DNA of 64,000 nt from Stratiolaelaps scimitus (Eukaryota > Arthropoda > Arachnida > Mesostigmata > Laelapidae): NCBI GenBank assembly GCA_019614645.1, contig JABWDB010000001.1, positions 17,587,501-17,651,500 on the forward strand, in the 5' to 3' direction. Below, piece by piece: positions 12,755 through 23,663 of the stretch (its first letter is position 1; the number at the start of each line of letters is the position of its first letter). The translations under genes were made by a program, and so were the position numbers. The notes under the pieces were generated by a model that was given only the letters and a program-made list of their open reading frames with translations, had not been told where the DNA came from and did not search any database.

Positions 12755-14310
12755 GGTGCAATTCCAACTAAAGGGGGACTTATAAGCTTCATACTATGAG
12801 CTAAATTACAAGCACGCTTTTTGTAATATTATTTATGGGGTGTTTGCTAGCCAAAATATACACATTATTAACCAAAGGTTGGACTGCTTCAATGCAATAT
12901 TTGGTCTCTCTGTTTGCTATAAATACGCATTTAGGTAGCAAACTACATGAATATACATTGAGTGTGTACGTGCAGCACGACAGGTACTATATATGCTGTT
13001 GTATCTCGTCCGTCCCGAAGTATTCCGCCGACAAAAAAAGTATGAAAATGGAAATGATGTGGCTGCATTTTGCATTAACATGAGCTCTCATTGATATTTT
13101 TCTCTCCAAGCAATATAACGAAATACGCTAGCAGAATACACTTTGTCAACAAGGCAAGAAGACTGGTTCTAAATCCGACGCGCGCAACATTGGAACTGAA
13201 GTCAGCGCAGCCAGGACGAGGAAGGTAGTTTCCCTTCAGTCAAGCTTTGAGTGCAGGTTGAGTCATTTGGCTTCGCCTGTGATAATTAGATTCTCTTAAC
13301 AAAAAAAAACACTGGAAAAGGGAACTGTACAGGAAAGGACGTCACAGTATTGTGTACTGTTGTAGTTTCATGGTCACAGACACGATCTGTGAACTCGAAC
13401 AATGGCGACGTGTGGCGGGCTAATTCAACCGTGATTCGGATATCTGCTTCGGGGAGTGCGGGTGCGAATGTGAACGTTCAAGCGGGGAACTAGGCTATGG
13501 CAAAATGAAAAACGGCCACTATTTGTTGATCCACAATCGTCAAGTGTTTCACGGTGAACTGTTTCATAGAAATAAGTTAGTTATATTAGCTAATCTCAAC
13601 TGTAGCTTGTAGCGTTTCGACCCCACGTAGTGTTCTGTTAGAAAATGCCCCAGCGAGCAGAAGTAAATGGCATCAACGCTTGCACATCCGTCAAGGTAAG
13701 AGGTGATTTAAGGGAAGGGTGTGTTGTTCAATCAAAAATCAGTGTCAAAAGTGTCACAGCAGCGAGCTGTCCTAAGCAGGAAAGCCTCTTCTTCTCTTCA
13801 ACGAGTTCCTCGTTACTCGCCTCAAACATGTTGGACAAATATAAACCCGCGGCGGCGCCCTTTTGCATGTACTGTATTTCATAGCAGTATCTAAGTGTGA
13901 GAAAGCCTTGCAGCTGAGATTCGTCTCAGCTAAATCAGCCAGCCATAAAGCGACGGTATACAAACACAACTGGACAACTCGTTCGCGCTGCAACAGCCAC
14001 ATCGTTGCGGGGACGATGGAGGCGAGGGGAACAACCTTGATCATAGCTGCTGTGATAGGTTGCAAGGTAACACCTCCAGTCATGGGGACTCTATGTAGGC
14101 ACGAATGCTGACTGGCTTTGGATCACTATTCCTTCAACTGACATCAGCCGGTTCACGAATAGGTTCTGCAACGTCTATGCACTGTGCTAGCGGTAGCCAA
14201 TGTTCAAGGTTTCGAAAGACCACAACCAGCGTTTCGCTTTAGTCAATTCATATGTAGCAGATCCTTATCACGAACTTCATATACACCATGATACGTATAT
14301 TGTACTTCAT

Positions 14311-14376
14311 ACATATAAGAGGGCTTAAGCATTGTAAAATTGTAGCTCCTTTAATAAACGAAGAAACCTTTACCTT
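14311..14376 (+). repeat. SINE-like element 3' part (copy 1)
   Basis: It carries the family core: ATATAAGAG, then GCTTAAGCATTGTAAAATTG, then AGCTCCTTTAATAAAC, ending in CCTTTACCTTA. The same core is found at five other places in the window. Confidence 0.7.
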
Positions 14377-15220
14377 ACGGCAGAAACACAGAGAAGTAGC
14401 TGCCCTTTTTATTTCCTATGAACGAACGTTTGAGTGAAACGGCAGATTGTGAGCACTTTCCGAAATGGGGAGAATGATCATTAAAGGGGAATGAGATGTA
14501 ACGTCAGAACCATCGAAAAAATCGGGCAAATCGTATGAACTCGGGCACCTCATCAGCATTATTTTAAAATCTGTATAATCTCAGACAGGTAGTACTGAGT
14601 CTTGTTTCCTCGAGTAGAGGTACACTCGAAATTGTATACTAAGGACCTGTTACCTAGTTAGCAGCTCAAGGTATAATCTGAATCGACTGACAATAATATA
14701 AATCGACAGCCAAGCAGAATGTCTCTCCAAACTAAGTTAGGGCACCTGGCCGTGCAAGCTAAAATTTCTGTAATCTGATTATCTAAGTCCAGACTAATAG
14801 GCTAGCAGAGTCCATTCAGCTGAAAACGAAATTCCGAGTTGCGTCGAACTTCTGTAGGTATTAGTATTCAAGCCAAGCAGAAGGGTGGAATCACAATTCG
14901 TCAATGAACAAAATCACGAATACGAAGGTGGTTCTCAAAATATGCAAATGACACTTCTTAGAAGCAGTTAGTTCTGCTCGGTTCGATTACGTTATAAGGA
15001 GCTGGGCAAAGGCATCTATCTCTCTCTCTCTTTTTGATTGCAAACTATACAGAGAAATTGCATTTCGTGCTGCTTTGGAAACGTTTGTACAATATTTGAT
15101 AAGAGATAAACATTAAGGTCCCTCTTGTCTCCCTCCGAGTATAGGAATACCTGCTCGGCTCGAAGCGGGCAACCAAAGAGATCCATTTGTTATAGCAACA
15201 TATGCAATTTTTTCTCACGT

Positions 15221-15294
15221 AATGGTAAAGGTAATGGTAATGGTTTATTAAAGGAGCTGCAATTTTACAATGCTTAAGCTCTCTTATATGTCAC
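15221..15294 (-). repeat. SINE-like element 3' part (copy 2)
   Basis: Reverse-oriented copy. On + it reads GGTAAAGGTAATGGTAATGG, then TTTATTAAAGGAGCTGCAA, then TTTTACAATGCTTAAGCTCT, closely matching the reverse complement of copy 3. Confidence 0.75.
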
Positions 15295-15353
15295 GTAAGT
15301 AGTATTCTTCGCGATGAGTGCGTGTCTATATATATATATATATACATATATAT

Positions 15354-15381
15354 GCGAACCCATCAAGAAGGATGGGTTCGC
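15354..15381. repeat. Perfect 11-bp hairpin
   Basis: GCGAACCCATC, a 6-nt loop, then GATGGGTTCGC. It sits directly after a TA tract. Confidence 0.7.
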
Positions 15382-16621
15382 TCTGGGAAAATTATACATA
15401 TGTACGCTCCCTTAAAATGCACTATGACTTTCTGTATCATTCAGCACGTCGACTTGTACAGAGTTCTCTATATAGGTAATTGGAATATTCCGTGACCAGG
15501 TGGCTTCTTCTCAGACTCTATCGAGGCTTAAATAAATCAACTCTCCCAAACTTCAGTTTGAGCAATAATCGATGTACTGACTATTATTTTTCGAACTAAT
15601 TCGACCTAGCAGACGATTTTATCTTACTATTCTGTGGGTATGAATGTGCGAGCATTTCTCGTCACGTCATTAGTATTGGACCCGATGAGCGCCTAATTGG
15701 GCGGGCGTATCGTTGTGAAATCGTTACCAACCAATTTGTTTTAAGCAGCTTGGCTGAAACCTCGATTCGTAATCCTAGATCCGTGCTGCTTGAGTAAAAA
15801 AGTACAATATATTGAAACAAGCCACACTTCACTAGCAAACATGTATCATGTGACCACAGCTACCAGTCAGTCTTGGTATTGTATCCGTGACGATTTGGAT
15901 TTGCAAATCTGAAAAATGTGCTTGCTAGATTATAAGTTCTCGCCGTTTCAAGATCATCATCTTTTTGGGCAACCCAAGCGAGTCAAATTATCATACAGAT
16001 CGACACATACCTATAAGGTGGCTTATGAGGTATCCTATATTAGCTGCTAACAGCCCTCCCGAAGCCCACGGCTCTCTACCATGGCGAAAGGACCGTAGTA
16101 AGGCTGCGTAGAGAGAGGGAGAGAGAGAGAAGTATACGTGTACGATGTGATGATTCGCAAATTTTCCAACATGTTCAACCGCAACTTTTCCGCAAAATGT
16201 TCAAAGCTCCCCATTCTTCAGCGTAGCCCCCCCCCGCCCGCCGTATTTCTCTTCTAATCGAACATCCTGACCCGGCCCGACCGCCCGCCCGCCCGGTCTC
16301 CCGCCTCTGCATCGGCAGTTTCGTTTCTCGACCCGATCGCCATGGGGGATAGAGGGGAGGCTTCGGGGGCTTCGACCCACGAGTTAGCCCGAAGGCAGCG
16401 GGGAAGTGGGCATCAGAAATGGGGATTTTGGTCGTTACCCCGTTGCGTCGTCGGCTGATCAACAGCAGTCGCTCGTAGCTCGGCGAGAGACAAGACAGCT
16501 CATCGAGGGACTGAGACAGCGCGAGTTTCTTTTACCAACCGCAACAATAAATTACGTCGTCGGGCAGCAGTCGAGACCAAATATGGAATTTTGGCGAAGA
16601 GCAGTGGCCATAATCTAATTT

Positions 16622-16686
16622 GCTCGTCCGTATGGGTGCTGGTGGTGGTGCCGGCGGCGGCGGCGGTGGCTGCTGCTGCTGCGTGT
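16622..16686. repeat. GC-rich triplet-repeat stretch
   Basis: Successive GGT, GGC and GCT triplets within the most GC-rich block of the left half. It could encode Gly or Ala runs or be untranslated. No convincing ORF encloses it. Confidence 0.5.
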
Positions 16687-19600
16687 ACGCTGCGCCAGCG
16701 ACTGGAACTGAGCAGAGCGGTCTTAGCTGGGCTTTGCTGCGCGCGGGCTGTTCTATTAGATTAACTCGAGTGTGCTAACATCACTGTTGAAGGGCGAGAA
16801 GGATCGAGCCAAAGAGAACATCTAAAGACTTATTAAGCTACTTTAAGACCATCCACGCTTCCATCAGAAATTGGCCTTCGCATCATCTTCTCGCAAACTG
16901 TCCTACCATTTCCTGCTACTTTTACACCCTGGATAGATACCAATGAACACAACACACACACACACGGTTACCCACGAAAATTCAAGTTACACTAAGAATT
17001 TCACATGCTGGACATGTTTGCCCAACATACGTACAAGCAAGTGCTGACATCTGCGTAATTCCACCTGAGAGCGCCTGGAGTATTATACAATACGACAGTT
17101 AGGGATATGATCGCACCCAGTATTTTCGCTGTAACTCAAACGAATGGTGCCCTCGTTATTCTGTGAGATACCTGAGATAGAGGTAATGTGGGAAGACGTT
17201 GTTAAGCATTGTCAGCTGATATGATTATAATCCCATTCACCGGAATCGGCGACTCGACGTCTGTGTCACTGATTACTACGAAGTCCAAATTGACGTCCAA
17301 ATCGTTACTAGTGATACCAGATGAAATTATCATTATCAGCTACATGCATACACGCTCCACTAATTCACACAATGCTCCGCCGTTCAAGGATTTTGTCGCT
17401 AGGTCTTGCCAATGCCAGAGCCATTACGAATGTGGCCAGGAATCACTGAGTTGAGGATGGAGTAAAGAAAGCCACTATATCTGGCGAGATTTAATAATGA
17501 TCAGAGTACATAATAGAGTAGTTTCCCTGTCCGTCTATCGATCTGTCTATGGGAACTCAACTAAATATTCTTCTCTCCTATGCAGCCATCCGTTCATAGC
17601 ACTATCTTCATAGCTTGGGCAACCAATATCACTTGGCTTCTCATGCGAAGCCACGCATCGCCTCTCCCCTCAATGGCGATCTCGTGCCAATACCATTGCG
17701 TGAGATCTATTTGCTAATTAAACCCGTCAGCCAGTTTTCCCATTTTAGACCGGAACTTGTAACAGCTGTTATTCGAACTGTCCCACTTCGTCGACATATT
17801 TATTACACACCTGCCCTCCAAGCCGGCAAGCGTCGGCATCAAGCTCCCTGCAGGCTATAGCCAAGTGTACGGGGTAATCAATACTACCATTTGCTTTTTC
17901 TGTTTTTCTATACTTTATTTTTTTATCCGGAACAGTATCTATATATATATATATATACTGTGGGGGAGGGATCCCACAGAACCATTGCAAATACTTTAGT
18001 TGTAAGGTCTGGTCTGCATGAGCATTCTCCGTCATAAAAAAAAGTTACATCAGTGAGAATTACCATTACTACTTCATTAATATATAATACGGCGATATAC
18101 TGAAGATCCACAGATACAACGTGATTAATGATACTTAATCGGTAACAATGTGTCGACAATCAACATGGAAGAGAGTTGGTCTGGGTACCAACTAGCTTCA
18201 GTGGCAATCCCCTGTATGTCATATGTGGTATACTTAGAGGTTGTTACAAAAGAAACTGCTCAAAGCATAAACTATTATAATATTTGAGAAAGCGTTCAGC
18301 CAAGCAAGACAGGCACGATTTCGTAGCGAATTTTCGTGTTGAGTCTTAACTGCAATTATAATAGCATATGAAAAAATTTCGCAGCACCCTTCTCTGATTA
18401 AATGTATTAATAGATGAGATAATTGATTGATTCGACGTGTATTTGAATCTGTCTTCTTTATGCCCGCTCAAGGGGAGTAAAATTCGTCTCAGAAAAAAGC
18501 ATCTCTTCACTGCAGGTCATCATTGGTTACATCTGTAATTGATGTAATTGGTCAGTTGTCATCGACGTGTCATAAAGTCATTTCATTCATATTTACGTAA
18601 GCAATATGATATAATCAATAGGTAACTAGAGTTACTTCGACGTGTACAGTGAAAGTATTGACGAGTTCTATTTGACCTTATGAGCGTCTATCATCGTTCG
18701 TGTCTAGCATCTGAGCCCACAAAATGAAACGCCTCCTCTAATCTCAGCGACGCTTTCCCGTATTAAACCCAAGTCGCCTGTGCAGTTACTCTCAATCATA
18801 TTCAGCTGTAAGCAAGCTTTAGCAGCGTTGAGGTATATAAAAGTTCTCCGACAACATGTGTACCGCTCTGACGACGCCCATAAACGGAAAGTTTTCTGAA
18901 AACCCGACCGGCTTTCAAGGGCAAATGGTCAGCTTCACGCTGTGCATTCATCAATTACGCTCTGCGCAAGTTTGTGTTCAGCGAAATCGGTGATTACATG
19001 TCCCATATGTTATTTTAGTAGTAATAATGCTGCTGTCGCCTGAGTGCGTGTGTTAGAGGCTATAACGAAAGCACGTCGATCTCATAAGCCATTCGATAGA
19101 TTGGTTCTACATATAGCGCCTATAATGTACAGGCAATGGGAAATTATAAATGGTAAATTGGATAAATGGTAACCGCATTTGCCATTAGGTCGCCTAGGAT
19201 AAACGTGGGATTTGCTATGGGTACAACAAGAGAATTCAAGAACACGAACCACAACACGGGATCTGCTTTCTCGCTGAGCTGCTTTGCCAATGTTTGCTTG
19301 GTAGTTTCTTAAATTTGGAAGGAAACGTTTAGAAGAAAAAGCCGACGACCCCTGACACGTGTGCCGATAGAGGAGATCATTTCTTCACATGAGTACAGCG
19401 CGTCAGATACAGCTGCGAACTTAGAATTCTCGCATAGCGTCCATGTCAGGTACAATATACTACCAGCATATATATAATATATTATATACAATATAGTACG
19501 AGCATTATCTATTATCCGAACCATTTTGAACGTAATGAAATCCACTGCTGGTGATGAAGGAGACGATTATGCGTATGTGCGTCGCAAGATATTTAGATTC

Positions 19601-20212
19601 TACTCATCAGAACACATATGGCCACATGGATGCATGCGGGGAATGGTACAACGTGCGAAATTAATTCTTTCGATGGGTTCGCCTGGATGATGCCGACGAG
19701 ATTGATCTGGGCGGGCCAGCGTCTGAAATCTGCAATCGGAAATGTTTGCTCTTGCGTAACTTGCCAGCGTATGGTACGAGACCAAACCATTGATCGAATC
19801 GAAGTCAACGACACAGAGAATGCTTCTTCCCTGCCCTTCAATTACTGCAACACTAACAGAGCCAGAGATTCGATAGAGATTCGAATGTGGTGTTGTTGCG
19901 TTTGAAAGAAATTTCCTCCTCCACAAAAAGAAAAACAGAACAGCCACAGCCAGCCTTCACTGAATTTCAATTTTCACTAAAATGCGTTGCAATGGGAAGC
20001 ATGTCAAATAACACAACGAACCAAACTATCGCAACCCAAATAACTAAATGCAACGATTGTACATGATATTTTATTTATCTATTTGACAGTCTCGAGACTA
20101 GCAATCGCTTGCGAATGCTGCCTCCCACAGACAATCAAGCTGTACATAATGTAGTTAACAGCTATCGACGACGCGTAAAAAATCATGCTCTCAGACAACG
20201 AATGGACGCCGT

Positions 20213-20272
20213 TCTGATCTTCTCAGTGAGCCTCTGATCTTCTCAGTGAGCCTCTGATCTTCTCAGTGAGCC
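20213..20272. repeat. 3 x 20-bp perfect tandem repeat
   Basis: The unit TCTGATCTTCTCAGTGAGCC is present three times without change. Confidence 0.95.
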
Positions 20273-20736
20273 ATGGCCTGTAAGGAGACAGGCCGTTATG
20301 GCAATTGAAATTCCAACACAATGGAATGCACTGAAGGATCCTTTTAGAGACGACGCTGAACGCGATGAACTATGAACGCCTGGCATCCTTCTAACGAGTT
20401 GCAGAATTTCACTTCGTCCTCCCCGGGCCAGACCCTTCTCATGGCAGTGGACCCGAATGAGTGAATGAACGCACGTACGTTGTACCTATATAACTGTACA
20501 CGAGCTGACACTTTTATTCATTTTAATGTGCCTTGTTTTTAGTGTATACGTATACACGACGATGCGCCAAGATCTTATTCATAGAGTGTAGCCAACGAAA
20601 ATAACGTCTCTCCCTCTGTCTCTCTCTCTCTCTCTCTCCCTTTCGATTCATGCTACCATGCTTCACGTTGTTATAGCTAGATTCCTACTGAGACGTGTCT
20701 TTCGTGCTGGTGTTCCATGATCGGTGGTCATTTGTC

Positions 20737-20860
20737 TTAAAGCAGCGTGCCATTCGAGCGGGCCTTCGTTTGCGACGGTATCGTCCAGGGAGCAATCTTG
20801 AAGAAAGAGCCAGTCGTTGAAGGACCCTCAGCAATGTGGACAGCCGAGATGAGGCAATCC
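20737..20860 (-). CDS. Probable terminal exon, secreted ML/GM2A-like protein (tentative)
   Basis: On the minus strand a good acceptor (TTCAATTCCTTTCAG) is followed by an open frame starting at DCLISAVHIAEG and including FFKIAPWTIPSQ, ending in TAA at 20737-20739. The pattern of Cys, Gly, then an F-x-I ... IPS strand loosely resembles the C-terminal half of ML or GM2-activator domains, which bind lipids. That is a weak, recalled resemblance. The upstream exon candidate at 21587-21780 ends one base into a codon while this exon needs two carried bases, so an intermediate exon would be required. Confidence 0.35.
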
Positions 20861-21409
20861 CTGAAAGGAATTGAAGAAAGGCAAAATGTTAAGTAATTTT
20901 TACTGAACGCGAGGCTGATTGTGTTATGAAGGTAGTTTTTTCTGCAAACGACGAAATATATCCTCAACACCAGTGCGCTAATCTCACTAACGGGTATATG
21001 TACAAGTATATCGGATAGTCCGTATATGTCAGACTATCCAATACGGCGTCTAGCTCTTATCTTCTCTGATGAGACAAATACAACATCCATTTGCGCAATT
21101 TTTTTCGTCAGTTTCGAACGCCAACCGTTTCCTGGTAAAATTGAGTTGCTGCATGAACCCAATGGAATAGTCTCTCACATGAGTCTGCATAGGGCGAGCT
21201 ACGACATTGCAAATTGCTTCAGTGCAACGCCGTATGGCAGGATTCGAACGCTTGTTAGACCCAACGGCGACTTCAAAGATATGTAAGACCTATTGAGACT
21301 GACGGGGACCAGTCATGCATATAACAGTTCAAAGCCGAGTCACTGAGCAGGCATCACGGCCACGTAGTTCCATTCAAAGTGACGAACACTTCGAAATATA
21401 GACGGTCAA

Positions 21410-21451
21410 ATCTATAAATAGTGCATAGCAAACTATGCGCTATTTATAGAT
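21410..21451. repeat. 19-bp snap-back hairpin
   Basis: Left arm 21410-21428 and right arm 21433-21451 are complementary except at one position, separated by a 4-nt CAAA loop. Confidence 0.85.
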
Positions 21452-21586
21452 ATGTCTGCGTACAGTACGTTGAGCATACGCGACTCAACATAATAGTTCG
21501 TTTGTTATAGTGAGTAGAAAACTAGCGTTTTTAATGCGGGCTTTATATGCGATTAAATAATTATTTCCACTGCACGGAGGGCTCAC

Positions 21587-21780
21587 CTTTGATTATACAG
21601 ACGACGAGGTATACAACGGGAAAGTCGTCCATGGTGAAATCGGTAATTATTAGATTGTCACTTGGGTGGACGGTGATACCGAAGAAGCTTTTGGGAGCCG
21701 ACTCGAAAGTAAAGTTGCACATGGTAGAGTTAAGCTGTGTCTTCGCAGACATCTCATTCATCGTTCGAATTTCATGATCC
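21587..21780 (-). CDS. Probable exon of the same minus-strand gene (tentative)
   Basis: A minus-strand open frame with coding-like codon use ends at a strong donor (AATCAAAG/GTGAGC). It contains STMCNFTFESAPKSFFGITV and DNLIITDFTMDDFPVVYLVV, alternating beta-strand-like segments with N-glycosylation sites, as in secreted lipid-binding ML/GM2A-type domains. The upper boundary is not fixed. An overlapping frame just upstream (21800-21840) also has an acceptor-like site. Family assignment is speculative. Confidence 0.35.
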
Positions 21781-21860
21781 GCAATTAGTAGTAACAATTT
21801 TTACCACGTCCTCCATGTGAGAACCAGAGATACCGGTCTGAAAGACTGCGCCCACAGGCG

Positions 21861-23184
21861 AAAAACTAGGCAATTATCTAGTAGAATTAGAAATAAATTA
21901 TGGTTAGCATGGAAGTGACATAGGAAAGCGTTGCTGGAAAATCATTTCACGCATTTCCGTTGTTTTCTAATGGACAACGATACGTGTTTGTCAGTTTCGT
22001 TTGAGGGATAATTGTGTGAACTCCTGTGGTGATCTACGCTTAGATTTCCGCGTACGCTGGATCGGATGAGCCGGTCTTCAAAGCTACCGTGTATAAAGAA
22101 ATAGGTATTAAGTTGATTAATAACAAGGCTCATAACAATTGGGAAAAGGAGAGGTGCGATTAAAGATGGCAATGTTTCATAATTGACTATGGACTTATCG
22201 CTCTGACTTGAACGAGTTGCATGGTGCAAATACAACGAGTGTGAACGATGTTCTCGCCAACAAGTGTGATTCCCACGAGCCTATTGTTACTTACTTAATT
22301 TATGACATAGCACTAACGAAAAAGTGAACAGCGCCAAAACAAAACGTTTACAGATTGATTTTCCTTATCACACATACGCCTTCACTCGCAGGCGACATCG
22401 AACAAAGCGCAAAGCATATAATATAATACTGGAATATAATATTTACCACCGCTATATATATATATATATATATATTCATCAGCTGACTTCATATTATTTT
22501 GTATCTCAATACCACCAATACCAGTAATATATCATTGCCACCCATACCCGTTAATGGCCACATTTAACGCTTGTGGCGCGTTTGATTTACGTAATAATTT
22601 CGACGAAGTGCAGTTGGCTGGGACCCGTACTGTGCTTGATTTGTGATAATTATAAATATGGTCACCATTTGATGGTACATATTAGCAGAACAAACCATAT
22701 TTGATTATGCATTTGCGCAAGAGTCCAGTTAGGTTATGACCACATACGTGGGTAGCGCACGACAAGGGCTTTACTGCTTTCCTTGGCAACTTCGACCAAA
22801 GGGAATCGTCCACTCTAAAGTAACCCTGACGCCACAACATTTTATTTCTTTAAAGAGATAAAGAAAAAAATTCGTTATCCAGGGTGGCCCTCACAACGAA
22901 GGTACACAACGGGACTTTCATCAACCAAAACCTCTTTCACTCATAGTCTTGAGCAACGATTTCCCAGACAGCGGTCCCTTGGGGTGCATACAAATTGAAA
23001 CACGCCACCACCTACCTACAGATATCTAACTTTCCGAGTGCTCAAAAGAAAATGCAAACCTCTATTACTTGACTCAATTGCATTGGTATGCTAATTTTAT
23101 TGCTAATTTGCGACCGCAGTCCAGTGTTGTATAAGATGGTGATAAAAATGAATTTTATCGCAGGTCATCATTCTCGTTTCGGTT
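21861..23184. other. Non-coding spacer
   Basis: No gene or RNA recognised. It contains a TA tract at 22453-22475 and AT-rich DNA. Confidence 0.5.
22453..22475. repeat. (TA)n microsatellite
   Basis: TA run of about 23 bp. Confidence 0.9.
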
Positions 23185-23663
23185 AGTATTATAATGTATT
23201 ATATGAGAGTGTGTCTGCGTAGAGACTTTGATTCGAGAGACAATACACTAACCTAGTGGTATTATGTGGGCCATATGGATGGTGAGTGAATACAGGGTTT
23301 CTAGCTCAGCATGATTTTATAACGTACATGCCTTTTTTGGATTTCATTGATATATATATATATGGGTCAAGGTCTATATATGTATATATATATATAATAT
23401 TACATATATGGGTCAAGGTGACCGGAGTATCTGACCGGCCTTCAATTGATTCTATATATTTTATTTTATGCTTGACTTTGTGGATCAATGGTATTCAAAA
23501 AGAGCATGTTCGTTATACAATTACGCAAGGCTAGAAACTATGTATTCACTCACCATCCATAGGGCCCACACAATCCCACTATGTTAGTGTATTGTCTCTA
23601 GAATCAAAGTAATAATAATCTGCGTAGAGAAGCAGACACTCTCGTATAATACATTATAATACT
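23185..23663. mobile_element. Foldback / MITE-like element with long inverted arms
   Basis: The left arm (23185-23304) and the reverse complement of the right arm (23530-23663) match over nearly their whole length. Both contain AGTATTATAATGTATTATA at the outer end, AGACAATACACTAAC in the middle and GGATGGTGAGTGAATACA near the inner end. The right arm carries a roughly 14-bp insertion around ATTATTATTA. The centre holds TA tracts and two copies of TATATGGGTCAAGGT. There is no transposase ORF. The structure indicates a non-autonomous foldback element or large MITE. The short open frames inside it are chance. Confidence 0.85.

Larger units (their letters stand above)
12755..20736. other. Intergenic DNA, SINE-like copies, GC-rich triplet-repeat block
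   Basis: No gene is supported. Contents are two SINE-like copies (14311-14376 and 15221-15294), a short perfect hairpin (15354-15381), and a GC-rich block at 16.2-16.75 kb with runs of GGC and GCT triplets that could be a promoter or 5' exon region. There are TA tracts near 15327 and 17936, and a 3 x 20-bp tandem repeat at 20213. Open frames at 13645-14111, 17209-17454 and 19593-19947 occur on both strands without splice or domain support. Confidence 0.4.

Noticed and set aside
21226..21290. Possible tRNA gene on the minus strand (CGTTCGAATCC)
   Set aside because: The T-loop-like motif is present, but neither T stem nor acceptor stem pairs, and there is no anticodon arm.
23286..23534. ORFs inside the foldback element
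   Set aside because: They arise from TA repeats in the element's loop and have no transposase similarity.
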